A stretch of 64,000 nucleotides of DNA, from assembly GCA_036927565.1 (NCBI GenBank), contig JAYESD010000011.1, positions 98,121,178 to 98,185,177 on the forward strand, written 5' to 3'. Numbering within the stretch: position 1 is the first letter of the stretch; every line of letters begins with the position of its first letter. The DNA comes from Tuctoria greenei (Eukaryota; Streptophyta; Magnoliopsida; Poales; Poaceae). This document shows positions 1-9,532 of this stretch, in pieces. The position numbers and the translations under genes are program-made. Below the pieces are notes generated by a model, which saw nothing but the letters and a program-made list of their open reading frames with translations, had not been told where the DNA came from and did no database searches.

Positions 1-2279
1 AGGCTGGAGCAGGCATTGTCGATGGATAACGACAGGGGTTCGGCTCCGGACCTGTCGAGGTCCTCTCCGCTGACCCCCGTAGGTTCTCCATAATAAAAAT
101 TGGGTCCCACTCTACAAGAGTAGTCCCCTGAGCTTCTGCGGCACTAGGGCCGCCCTCTAGGATAGCCTCAATCGCCGCCGAGTAAGGTCCTGCAACGGAA
201 GCTTCTACCTCCGGGGTCAACTCCGAAGGTCCCGCCGCCAGGTCGTCATCAACTGGTCCCTCAGGCAAGGGACCGGCCACTTCGTCTTGGCACCCTGGCT
301 GAGGGACGGGTACCTCTAGAACTATCACCTCCAGGGCAGGCATTGAAGACTCAGCCGGAGCTGAGGACACCCCCGGCTCCGACGCTGGTGCCTCGTCCAC
401 TACTGGTTCAGCCGTTGGTGCTTCGACCTCCTCCGATTCGGGTGCCGGCACCTCCATGACAAACGGCTCAAGCGCCGGAACTTCATCAACCACCGACTTC
501 GCCGCTGGGGCTTCAATAACATCCGACCCTAAGGCCGGAACTGCATCTACCCCTGGCTCTGAGGTCGGAATGTCCGTCATCACAACATCCAAAGCCGGAG
601 CTTCAGCCTCTAGAGCTGGTGCCACTGGTATGTCTTCATTCCCGTGGTCCGGCGCTACCACGGTAGCTTCAGGAGATGAGTCGAGGTCCAGAACCACGAC
701 AGCTGGCGCCGGAGCTGCCGTGACCTCAGCCACCACCTAGGGCGGCGCTGGAATTGGAGCCGGAGCTTCCGCTTGCACAGCATCATTTGTTGTCGCAGGA
801 ACCGGAGTTTCAGCCCCTTTTTTGGATGCCCTGTGGATGAAGGATAAAGAAGCTCAAAATATGATTACAACAAAAATGACAAACTGAGGTACAAAATCAA
901 ATTTACCTTGGAAGGCTTCCGCTCCAGCCAGGGCAGAACCTCTTCACCAGACGCTTAGAGCGCGACCTAGTCGGAACTGGCGAAGTAACTCCGAAAGGCC
1001 CTCTGGAGCTTGCTGCTGCTGTCAGCGACGTCTCGGTGGGGGCCCCCCTCGACTAAGAAGGACCCTTAGACCTAGAGCCCTTAGCTGGCCCTGGTGCCCA
1101 CACGGCCGGAGCTAGCATCCTGGGAAGACGCCGATGCTAGAGTAGGTGTCTCCGTTGAAGACCTCCCCCGCTGGGGAGAAGGAGCTGTTGTGGAAGAAGC
1201 AGGTCTGACGGGCCTCCCGTCAGAGTGCTTCAACTTCCTCTTTCGGCTGGAGGGCTCAGCCAACTCTTTGCCCTTGCCAATAACTTCAGCTCTATGTCTC
1301 GGGGTGGAAGCAGGGCCACCCTCGGAAGCTTCGGGGATCACCAATCTGGTGGTTGAGCGCCTATCTACCTCGCCGAGGTCGTCAAGCACCAACATCTTCC
1401 TCTGGAGCTCCCCGCTAAACTCCGCCTCCGTGTTCAAAGGGAGGAAAGCCGCTGGCGGAGTTAAGTCGTCACCCTAGACGTCAATGCCATGCTAGAACTT
1501 CTTGAGATGAAGCTCCAAAGCAGCGCCTTCCAAAATGGACTTCACACCGGTTTCAATCCAGTCATCATCCATCACACTGTTGAGGGCCCAGGCGAGCTTC
1601 TCTCTCTTCTTCAGCGGAGCTCACCTGTTGACTAGGAAGTTGCAGAAGACCGTCTGGGGGGTCACTCCTCCTTCCACACATTGGCGGATCCTGGTCAAGG
1701 TAGGGTTGAAGGCCTCTGACAGCACCAAAACTTCACTCCAGGTGTGAGTGTCAACATTCGGAAGACCTTCAGGCAGCTCTAGCTTCTCGTGCTCCTCTGT
1801 CGTGACGACAATCCAATCATTCTTCCAGTCGTCCAACTTGCCGGAAGGAAATGACCTCAAGTACTTGTGGGGACATTTCTTGCGCTTCACAAAATAGTAG
1901 AAGCCAAGATACTCGTTACTCTTGCCAGTGGTGTGGATGGTGAAGAAGGTACGGAAAAGCTCGACGCAGGGGGGAATACCCACCCACATCTCGCAGAAGT
2001 GGATGAATGTTGACACGAGAAGAATGGAGTGAAGGCCATGGTGGTACAACTGCAAACCATAGAAGTCTAACAACATCAATAGAAAAGTTGAGAAAGGTGG
2101 GATCAGTCCCACCATGGCGTACGTAGAGTACACCATGTCACCGGTGTGCTTCTTCTTGAACGGTAGCTTGCTTGCATGGACCAAATGGTTGAAGGAGCGC
2201 TGGACCACCCCATGTAGGTCTGGACCTTCTTCAAATCATCATCGGTCGTGAGACGGCTCTTGTGGAGACCCAACTCCAT
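1..2279 (-). pseudogene. Antisense extra gene of Tat element A (putative gypsy-type transposon protein), degraded and partial
   Basis: The gene reads leftward, antisense to its element. The start is the ATG at 2279 (MELGLHKSR). The first 200 residues form the conserved domain seen in plant 'putative gypsy type transposon' proteins, with the run LLDFYGLQLYHHGLHSILL and then CEMWVGIPPCVELFRTFF. A basic segment (SRKRKLKH, about 1230) and a Pro/Glu/Ala-rich segment of degenerate EAPA-type repeats follow. A candidate intron lies at 831-906. Defects include a TGA just after the conserved domain (near 1620), other stops in exon 1 and a CAG-to-TAG change near 739. The coiled-coil end seen in copy B would lie beyond the left edge. 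The molecular function is unknown. Such additional antisense ORFs are known in the Tat lineage. Confidence 0.75.
831..906 (-). other. Candidate GT-AG intron in the antisense gene of element A
   Basis: On the minus strand the donor is AAG|GTAAAT and the acceptor is CATCCACAG|G after a T-rich stretch; length 76 nt. Joining the exons gives an in-frame arginine codon (AG|G). Copy B has a 79-nt intron at the homologous place in the same phase. The two intron sequences differ much more than the flanking exons, as expected for a real intron. Confidence 0.65.
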
Positions 2280-2818
2280 CGCAGCATGGCGGAGCGAGAG
2301 AGAAAAAGCAAGCAAAAGTTTGGAGGATTCAAGCGCAAGTTCAAATGAAGGCGTAAGGAATCCTCAAACCGTGCGCGCTTTCCTTCTTAAGTAAGCCCCC
2401 GCAACGCTTCGATGGAAACTGCAAAAGGGCCACAGATACAGTTCAAAAATTTCACCCTGCTAATGATAAGGGGGCCAGGGGCCACCCAGACGATCAAGTC
2501 GAGGTCCTTACCCCAGGCGAACAATTGTCATGATGAGAGGCGGGAAACCCAAGGGCGGCGGCCTGGCAGGGCACGCGGAACTGATACGATTTTCGTATTG
2601 GGAACCGTCGACCTTCAATTGCGTGAGATCCGCACGTGCAGATCTCACTTGCCGCCTCCTAAAGATGCCACATGGCGATGGTTTAACTGTGAACCACCAC
2701 CTCAACGGCACATCTAAAAACCCTTGAAGAAACGACGCATAAATCGAAAGATGGACCCACCTCCAGCAGAATGACTTAACCCAAGAGGTCTCTCCCAATG
2801 GTGGGCCCAGGGGGGCAC
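2280..2818. other. Noncoding leader between antisense gene and 3' LTR of element A
   Basis: No gene is seen here. It is homologous to 15599-16130 of element B: both contain a matching stretch around the phrase cttaagaagg, and both end at the LTR with a G-rich run. On the element's sense strand the last 20 bases before the LTR contain tgggcccagggggg, the likely polypurine tract. The 5' untranslated region and promoter of the minus-strand gene should lie here; a weak TTTTTAG or TTTATAG box occupies the same relative place in A and B. Confidence 0.5.
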
Positions 2819-3690
2819 TATCGGTACCCTGCGTACCGGATACCCCTTGGAACTGCAAAGAGTTCCGAGGAACTCCACCTATCTGCGTTGAATACCCCCG
2901 AAGGCTCCACGTGTCACTCAGAACCAGACCTGCCTCCCTCGTATGGTTAGTTCCAAACCCGCCACGTGTATCATAAAACCGGAGCTACATTCCATACATG
3001 GGAAAGCTCCGGACTAGATACCTGTGTGGCACCTCCGGACCTAACCCCCGGCAGAGGGAAGCTTCGGTACCGACACGTGTACAACAGCACCGGATCTACT
3101 CGTCCAAGATGGTAAGCTCCAGAGCTGCCACGCGTCCAACCGCCGGACCTTCGACCTCAACATGCAGATTGGTGAACCTTCAATGGCTCGGACCTTCAAG
3201 GAACTTTAAGGACTTCAAAACCTGATTATGTGTCATTAATGCTATCTTAATGACACACGATCAGAAGAGCCTTAATACCAGTAACGCCACTATCAAGGCG
3301 TGTTACCACGCTGTTAAGGGGAATTAAGTACATTTACTATGTACTAAGCATCAGTAACCGCCAGGGCCACATGTCGGGATAGGCTGATGATGTAACGTTC
3401 AATCCTTGTACTATAAAAGGACTGGCCGAGCGATACACAGGGAGACACGCGCTCAGGTCCAGAGTGGAGACTTTTTTTGGCCTCACTCTCACACTAGCGC
3501 TCATAAGATCAATACAACAACAACACACACCCGTGGAGTAGGGTATTACGCTCAGGCGGCCCGAACCACGTAAATCCTTGTGTCAAATCGCCATCTTGCT
3601 CTGAATCTCTGCACGCCCACAACCGAACTAAGAAACTCTGTGGGCTGCCAACGATAGTACCGGGAGAACTACCAGAACCAGACTCCGACA
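2819..3690 (+). repeat. 3' LTR of element A
   Basis: The 872-bp LTR starts tatcggtacc (the usual TG mutated to TA) and ends ctccgaca. It aligns along its length with the 857-bp LTRs of element B, whose ends are tgtcggtacc and accgaca when read in the same orientation. A TATA box (ctataaaagg) is at 3411-3420. Upstream of it are several CACGTG-type sites (for example near 2910, 2963 and 3072) and repeated ccggagct/agctccgg words. Confidence 0.85.
3412..3418 (+). promoter_or_regulatory. TATA box of element A LTR
   Basis: tataaaa sits in the LTR about 270 bp from its right end, at the same relative place as the TATA box in element B's LTRs, so it is the likely LTR promoter core. Confidence 0.7.
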
Positions 3691-4156
3691 GCCTCCAACC
3701 TGGACTAGTCCGGTATTTCCCCCTGGTCAGAATATTCAGTGTCTTCAGAACTCGGACTTGACCAGCACATTGAACGTACTAGTCCATATTGAGCTTCTGA
3801 TGTTTTTCCGGACATGTCCGATGTGTGGGTGGACTAGTCCGATCTTGTCTAAATTTCAGTCTGAATTAGTCTCTTCTAGCCACCCTGGACTTGTCCGTCC
3901 ATGTACACCGGGCTTATTCGAAATAATCTCTGTTACAAAATGCACTTGTTCGGTCCTATTGCCGACTAGTACATCCTGCCGAATTCCACTCGGTTTATTT
4001 ATTCTTACACGATTGGTTATTGGGTATTTGCCTTAACTGGGCCCAAGAACTTTGTTCCAAACTTCAGATGAGTTCAAGTGGACCCCACCTCAGCCCCTAC
4101 TCATTCCCCACCGAAATCCACTTGGAATTTACCCCAAAACCCTACCTCTCCACCCC

Positions 4157-4163
4157 TATATAA
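4157..4163 (+). promoter_or_regulatory. TATA box of element C 5' LTR
   Basis: tatataa lies in cccctatataagaaacc. The 3' LTR has the matching tatataaa at 10235, and the LTRs of D and H have it at the same relative position on their own sense strand. Confidence 0.65.
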
Positions 4164-5663
4164 GAAACCAATACCCCACACCTTTCCATCACAATTGAAA
4201 ACCCTCGCTGCCACCTTTTGCCTTGTGCCTCCTTCAAGAGGAGCCACAACAGCAAGGAGAAGGAGGAAAAGAAGGAGGAGGATCAATCAAGCATGATCTT
4301 CATCAACTTCTCGACATCCATGTTCTTCATCACTAAATCGCCATCAACACCTCTCATCAAGCCCTAGTTGTCAAGAATCAAGTGTTGCACCCAAATCTTG
4401 ATCCTTGGATCTCTAGACACACAGTACATCCTCTACATCCAAGTTTCCACGTGAATTCGACTCTAAAGCCTCGCTGTCCAAAAAACCCTATTTCACAGTT
4501 TTGGACAGGCGTGGACTAGTCCGGCCCAGCAACCGGACTTGTCCGGTGTCTGAATTTGTTATTGCTGAATTAATGCCAATTTGACTCAAATCAATTCAAA
4601 ACTAGTTCAAACTTGCTATAAACCATTGTAATTAGTTAGTAAACATTAATAGCAACTCATTAACAAGTTTTACCTCACAATTGCATTAATCATGTATATC
4701 ATGGCATATTGAGTAATATATGAGCATTTATTTTAATGTGATGTTTGTTTTGCATGTTTGTTGCGCGGAATAGAAGGTCTCGCTGTAGAGAGTGCTTTCG
4801 AGGACGTGCAGAACCAAAGCTTCAAAGCTTTCGATCCAAAGCAAGCTCAGGAGCAAGGCAAGTGTCCTTGATCATTTTGATCTAGGTTTTAAATGTTTTG
4901 ATTGCAAAATTGCGTGCTTGTGTCAATTGAAGGGAAAACCCAATTATATGAGTTTACTAGTTTTGTATGACCACCATTGTCACTTGAAAACAATGTAGAG
5001 AGTTGGGAAGGGTATTTTACACTTTTGCATCGCTATACTCAATTAGGTTTGGGGAACAATCATATTGCTTAATTATGAACTATTGAACACAGGAATGATG
5101 AGAATTGATAATAATGATCCTTTAGAAACATGGTGCCTAGGAATCTAAGCAAGTCGGGTATGTGGAATGGGTTGGACTGTTTTGGTAGTTTTGCTTGCTT
5201 TAAATATAAGGACCGGTTTGTGGAGCGATAATCCAGGATTTACAGTGCCACCACAGGGCCAAGTATGGGTGTGGCCTAGCTGACTAATTAGTGTTTGCCA
5301 GTGCTATTTGGACCATTAGGAAAGCTCGGGGAAGGGGTAGTCGGATGAGTTTGTAGTGATGGTGGGACTACCCTTGGATGCAAACGGCTCAAGAGGGGGC
5401 CCTTGGTTGGATGTGCTTAGTTGGAGACATCACCACCGGTGAAACCTCAGTGGGGTCTAAATATGCTAGTAATCACTTTGTAAAGGCTATTTTGTGGTCT
5501 CCTGGCCACACACCAAAGGAAGTGTGAGATGACATAATTGAGATTCCATAGTCAGAAAAGGTGATGAAATCACAAACTTGTGGGTAAAGTGGTACAACCT
5601 CTGCAGAGTTTGTTAAAAACTATCATGATAGTCGTGCTTCCGGCTATGAGCAACTTGTGGAGC

Positions 5664-5964
5664 TTTAACGGGTTTAATGGCTGGAATTGGATTGGGAACT
5701 GGTATTGGTTAATTAATTGGCTTTGGTATACTCGAGACATGATTTTCTCTTTTTATCATTTGTGGATCACTTGTGTATGTGTGTTAAACAATCTAGGCAC
5801 ACATATGCATTACTTTAACGTGGTTTAATGGTTGGAATTGGATTGGGAATTGGTATTGGTTAATTAATTGGCTTTGGTATACTCGAGACATGATTTTATT
5901 TTTTTATCATTTGTGGATCACTTGTGTATGTGTGTTAAACAACCTAGGAACACATATGCATTAC
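5664..5964 (+). repeat. Two-copy tandem duplication of about 150 bp inside C's 5' LTR
   Basis: Units 5664-5813 and 5814-5964 both begin tttaacg, contain ggaattggattgggaa and ggtatactcgagacatg, and end cacatatgcattac. They differ at only a few bases, so the duplication is younger than most of the LTR divergence. The 3' LTR has only one counterpart of this end region. Confidence 0.85.
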
Positions 5965-5996
5965 GCTTGGTTCATTTTTCGCAATCGGGTGTCACA

Positions 5997-6560
5997 AGCA
6001 AGGACGTGCTATATTTGTGATGAAGTGGGAAACTTCGCATCCCAATGCCTGAAGTCGAGCCGTGGTTGAGTGAAAAATGCTCCAAGGCAGAACCCAAGGT
6101 CGAATGTGGGGAGCACCACAAGGCAACCGTGGATAGCAGAATTTGCTCATGGCAAGGTGATCTATGTCTCTACGGAGGAAGCCCAACAAGTGAAGGACGT
6201 TGTGATTGGTATGTTCCTCGCAAACTCTAACCCGACAACTATATTATTTGATATCGGAGCATCACATTCATTCATATCATCAAAGTATGTTGCCAAGTAT
6301 AGTTTGCCTATATCTCACATGAAGTATACCTTTTTGGTTAAATCTCCTGGAGGGGAGATGAGAATAAATATAATATGTCCAATAGTAAGCCTTAAAATAA
6401 GGGGGGTAGACTTTGTTGCCAACCTCATTGTTTTGGATTCTTAAGGACTAGACATAATACTTGGAATGGATTGGTTACGGAAGCACCATTGCGTAACTCA
6501 GTGTGCCACAAAGACGCTGTAATTGACAAATGATGAGGGGATCAACATAGAGTTGAAGCA
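5997..6560 (+). pseudogene. gag C-terminus and aspartic protease of element C
   Basis: The first codons after the LTR encode a gag zinc knuckle of CX2CX4HX4C type in altered form (CYICDEVGNFASQC, with N where His is expected). A retropepsin domain follows at about 6205-6480: ANSNPTTILFDIGASHSFI, later GLDIILGMDWL. The catalytic DSG triad has become DIG, so the protease would be inactive. Stops occur at 6442 and further on. Capsid and matrix parts of gag are missing. Its close homologues in this window are at 32826-34510 and 61421-63163. Confidence 0.8.
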
Positions 6561-6584
6561 TCTCAACCCACAATAGAAAAAGTA

Positions 6585-7560
6585 GTGCTTCATCAAACGG
6601 ATGGTTCAACATTAGAGGAGATTCCAGTGTTGTGCAAGTTTTCGTATGTGTTTCCGAACGAGTATCCATGTATGCCACTTGATCGCGACATCGAGTTCAT
6701 CATTGATTTAATACCTGGAACTGCACCTATAGCTAGGAGGCCATATAGGATGCCTCCTAAGGAGCTAGCCGAGCTCAAGAAGTGAAATCAAGAGAAGCTA
6801 GAGAAGGGTTTTATTCACCAAGCTCATCACCATAGAGAGCACCAATGCTCTTCGTAAAAAAGAAGGATGGACCCAGAGGATGTGTGTGGACTATAGGTCA
6901 CTCAACGAGGTGACGATCAAGAACAAATAAACGTTAATACATATAGAGGATTTGTTCGACCAGATGAAGGGCACCTGTCTTTTCTCCAAGATCGACTTGA
7001 GGTCAGGTTACTTCCAAATGAAGATTAGACCGTCGGATATACCCAAAACGGCTTTTCGAACATGGTATGGATTCTATGAGTACACCCTTATGTCTTTTGG
7101 ATTGACGAACACACTTGTATACTTCATGTACCTCATGAATAAGGTCTTCATGGAGTACTTGGATAAGTTCATCCTGGTGTTCATTGATGACATTATGATA
7201 TACTCGAGAAGTGAAGAAGAGCACGAAGAGCATTTGAGGCTCCAATTGTAAAAATTGCGAGAACACCAGTTGTATGATAAATTCAGCAACTGCTAGTTTT
7301 GGTTACATGAAGTAATGTTTTTGGGACATATCATCTCTGGAGAAGGAGTATCGGTTGATTCGGGTAAGTGGAAGATGTGTTGAAATCGGAGCCGCCAGAA
7401 AATGTGAGGGAAATTCAAAGTTTCCTTGGAATGGCCGGATACTACCGTCGATTCATAAAGGATTTCTTCAAAATAGAGAAGCCCATGACTGAATTATTAA
7501 TGAAGGGAAGGGCATTCCAATGGACTCAAGCTTGTCAAGAGAGCTTAAAGGAGCTATAGA
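6585..7560 (+). pseudogene. Reverse transcriptase of element C
   Basis: Pieces in order are the N-terminal stretch (DRDIEFIIDLIPGTAPIARRPYRMP) at 6690-6780, a palm segment at 6952-7251 with FSKIDLRSGYFQMKI and the catalytic FIDD at 7180-7191, and the connection segment (IQSFLGMAGYYRRFIKDF) at 7410-7470. The catalytic residues are intact, but the frame is broken at least at 6783, around 6840-6950, at 7249 and before 7368. It would convert genomic RNA into cDNA in a working element. Confidence 0.85.
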
Positions 7561-8217
7561 AAAGGTTGACAACCGCACTAGTGCTAGTATTGCCATATGT
7601 GATCAAGAGCTTTGATATATATTGTGATGCTTGAAGATAAGGGTTTGGATTTGTGCTTATGAAAGAAGGCCAAGTTGTAGCATATGCAGCAAGAAAATTC
7701 AAGAAACATGAGCAGAATTATCCTATGCATGACCTCGAACATGCAGCCATAGTGCATGCCTTGAAGATATGGAGACATTACATTGTTGGTCATAGGTGTG
7801 AGATTTATACGAATATCAAGAGTCTCAAGTACATATTCACACAAATGGATCTGAATTTGAGGCAACGACAATGGCTGGAGCTCATTATGGATTACAATGT
7901 GAGAATCAACTATCACCCGGGGAAGGCCAATGTAGTAGCAGATGGCTTGAATAGAAAAGGAGCAAGCCACAAACTCTTGGTTCAGGAGTTGCCATCTGGG
8001 TTATGTAAGGAGTTTGAATGGTTGCATATTGGATTTGTGAATGAGATGGAAATAATGGAGGTAAACCCAACTTTGGAACAAGAAAAACGAGAAGGTGAAA
8101 CAAAGGATGTGGAGATTCAAGAAATGAAGGAAGGATCCAAGAAGGGAGAGAATGGAGGTTTGATGAAGATGATCATGGTACGCTATGGCTTGGAAAATGA
8201 ATTATCGTGTCTAACGT
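7561..8217 (+). pseudogene. RNase H of element C
   Basis: The segment encodes the usual chromovirus RNase H signature: YCDA with a stop (tgatgcttgaagat near 7625), KEGQVVAYAARKFKKHEQNYPMHDLE, then ALKIWRHYIVGHRCEIYTN, RQRQWLELIMDYNVRINYHPGKANVVAD. In D and H the corresponding word is YTDHKSLKYI; here it is YTNIKSLKYI, so a catalytic Asp is changed to Asn. One long open stretch runs 7653-8219. Confidence 0.85.
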
Positions 8218-8219
8218 AA

Positions 8220-9530
8220 AGCATCTTAGAGAGACGATATTGAAGGAGGCACATGACTCTCTTTAGTCCATTCATCCTGGTTGTACAAAGATGTACACGG
8301 ACTTGAAGACTTGTTATTGGTGGAATGGGGTGAAGAAGGACATATCTGAATATGTTGCCCCATGTGACATGTGCCAACGAGTCAAGGCTGAACATCAAAG
8401 GCCAACTGGACTATTACAGCCATTGAAGATACCAGAATGGAAGTGGGAAGAAATTGGTATGGACTTCATAGGTTGATTACTACATACCCAGCCTGGATAT
8501 GACTCTATATGGGTTATCGAGGATCGTTTGACAAAATCTACTCACTTTGTTCCTATCAGAACCATGTACACCACAGCACAGTTAGCTGAGTTGTAAATGG
8601 AACATATTGTTTGTCAACATGGAGTTCCGAAGAAAATAGTGTCTGACCGAGGTTCTCAATTCACCTCTAGGTTCTCGGAGAAACTGCATGAAGTTATGGG
8701 TACCAGGTTAACTTCCAGCTCAGCATATCACCCACAGACCGATGGGCAGACTGAGAGGACAAACCAAATATTAGAAGATATGTTGAGAGCATGTGCCTTG
8801 AAGCATGGTCGCAGCTAGGACAAGAGCTTGTTGTATGCTGAATTTTCGTACAACAATAGTTACCAAGCTAGACTGAAAATGTCACCTTGTGAAGCACTAG
8901 AAGTGTAGGACATCGTTATTTTTGAATGAGACGGGAAAGAACCAAGTTTTTGGACACGATGTGTTACAAGAAGCTAAAAAGCAAGTTCAGATAACACGTG
9001 GAAACCTAAGAGGTGTTCAATCAAGATGAAAAGGCTATGCGGATAATAGACGAAGAGACTTAGCTTTTGAAGTTGGAGACTTTGTGTACCTTAAAGTGTC
9101 ACCTATGCGAGGTCATAAGCGATTTAATGTCAAAGGCAAGTTGGCACCTCGCTATATTGGACCATTCAAGATTTTGGACAATCTTGGAGAAGTGGCATAT
9201 AAGTTGGAGATGCCAGCAAGACTTTCTAATGTTCATGCTGTATTCCAAGTTTCTCATCTCAAGAAGTGCTTCAGGGTACCAGCAAACAAGTACCCATGGA
9301 TGAATTGGAGCTAGTGGCAGATTTGACATATGCTGAACAACCTGTCAAAATCTTGGAAACAAAGGGGAGTCACAAGAAACAAGGTGACTCGACGGTGCAA
9401 AGTACAATGTAAACACCACACTGAGTCTGAAGCAACTCAGGAGCGAGAAGATGATCTCAAGAGAGAATTTCCCTAACTCTTTCCTTCCACATCAAATCTC
9501 GAGGGTGAGATTAGTTTTAAGGGACGTAGG
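8220..9530 (+). pseudogene. Integrase and chromodomain remnant of element C
   Basis: The zinc-binding HHCC domain is at 8240-8400 (HPGCTKMYTDLKTCYWW and CDMCQRVKAEHQRP). The catalytic core at 8500-8890 shows IVSDRGSQFTSRF and AYHPQTDGQTERTN, the second Asp and the Glu of the DDE triad. The C-terminal part at 9067-9314 has VSPMRGHKRFNVKGKLAPRY. The downstream chromodomain (compare 29954-30187) is recognisable only in fragments up to the polypurine tract. Stops lie at 8477, 8596, 8818 and 8907. A chromodomain in this position targets insertion to heterochromatin in related elements. Confidence 0.8.
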
Positions 9531-9532
9531 TT
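9519..9532 (+). other. Polypurine tract of element C
   Basis: aagggacgtaggtt directly precedes the 3' LTR. It is a decayed form of the aaggggggtaggtt found at the same place in D and H, and primes plus-strand DNA synthesis in the family. Confidence 0.7.

Larger units (their letters stand above)
1..3690 (+). mobile_element. Element A: right part of a Tat-lineage Ty3/gypsy LTR retrotransposon
   Basis: Only the 3' end of this element lies in the window: an extra gene on the minus strand, a noncoding leader and the 3' LTR. It is assigned to the same family as element B because the LTR, the polypurine region and the antisense gene match B's in order and sequence, though they are clearly diverged. 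The element reads on the plus strand, so gag and pol should lie off the left edge. The five bases after the LTR are gcctc, the expected target duplication; the left copy is out of view. The flanking DNA at 3691 is LTR of chromovirus C, so A inserted into C. Family assignment is firm; the element's full length is unknown. Confidence 0.85.
3691..5996 (+). repeat. 5' LTR of element C, left end lost
   Basis: It matches the 3' LTR (9533-12472) through shared landmarks: the palindrome-rich segment at 3700-4000, a TATA box at 4157, the phrase catggcatattgag near 4700, and the end cgggtgtcaca at 5986-5996. Compared with the 3' LTR it lacks a block of several hundred bases before the end and carries a 150-bp tandem duplication instead. 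Its first few hundred bases would lie left of element A. Confidence 0.8.

Noticed and set aside
456..740. Plus-strand Ser/Thr/Gly-rich ORF in element A
   Set aside because: Shadow of the minus-strand repeat domain, of the same kind as 17632-18351.
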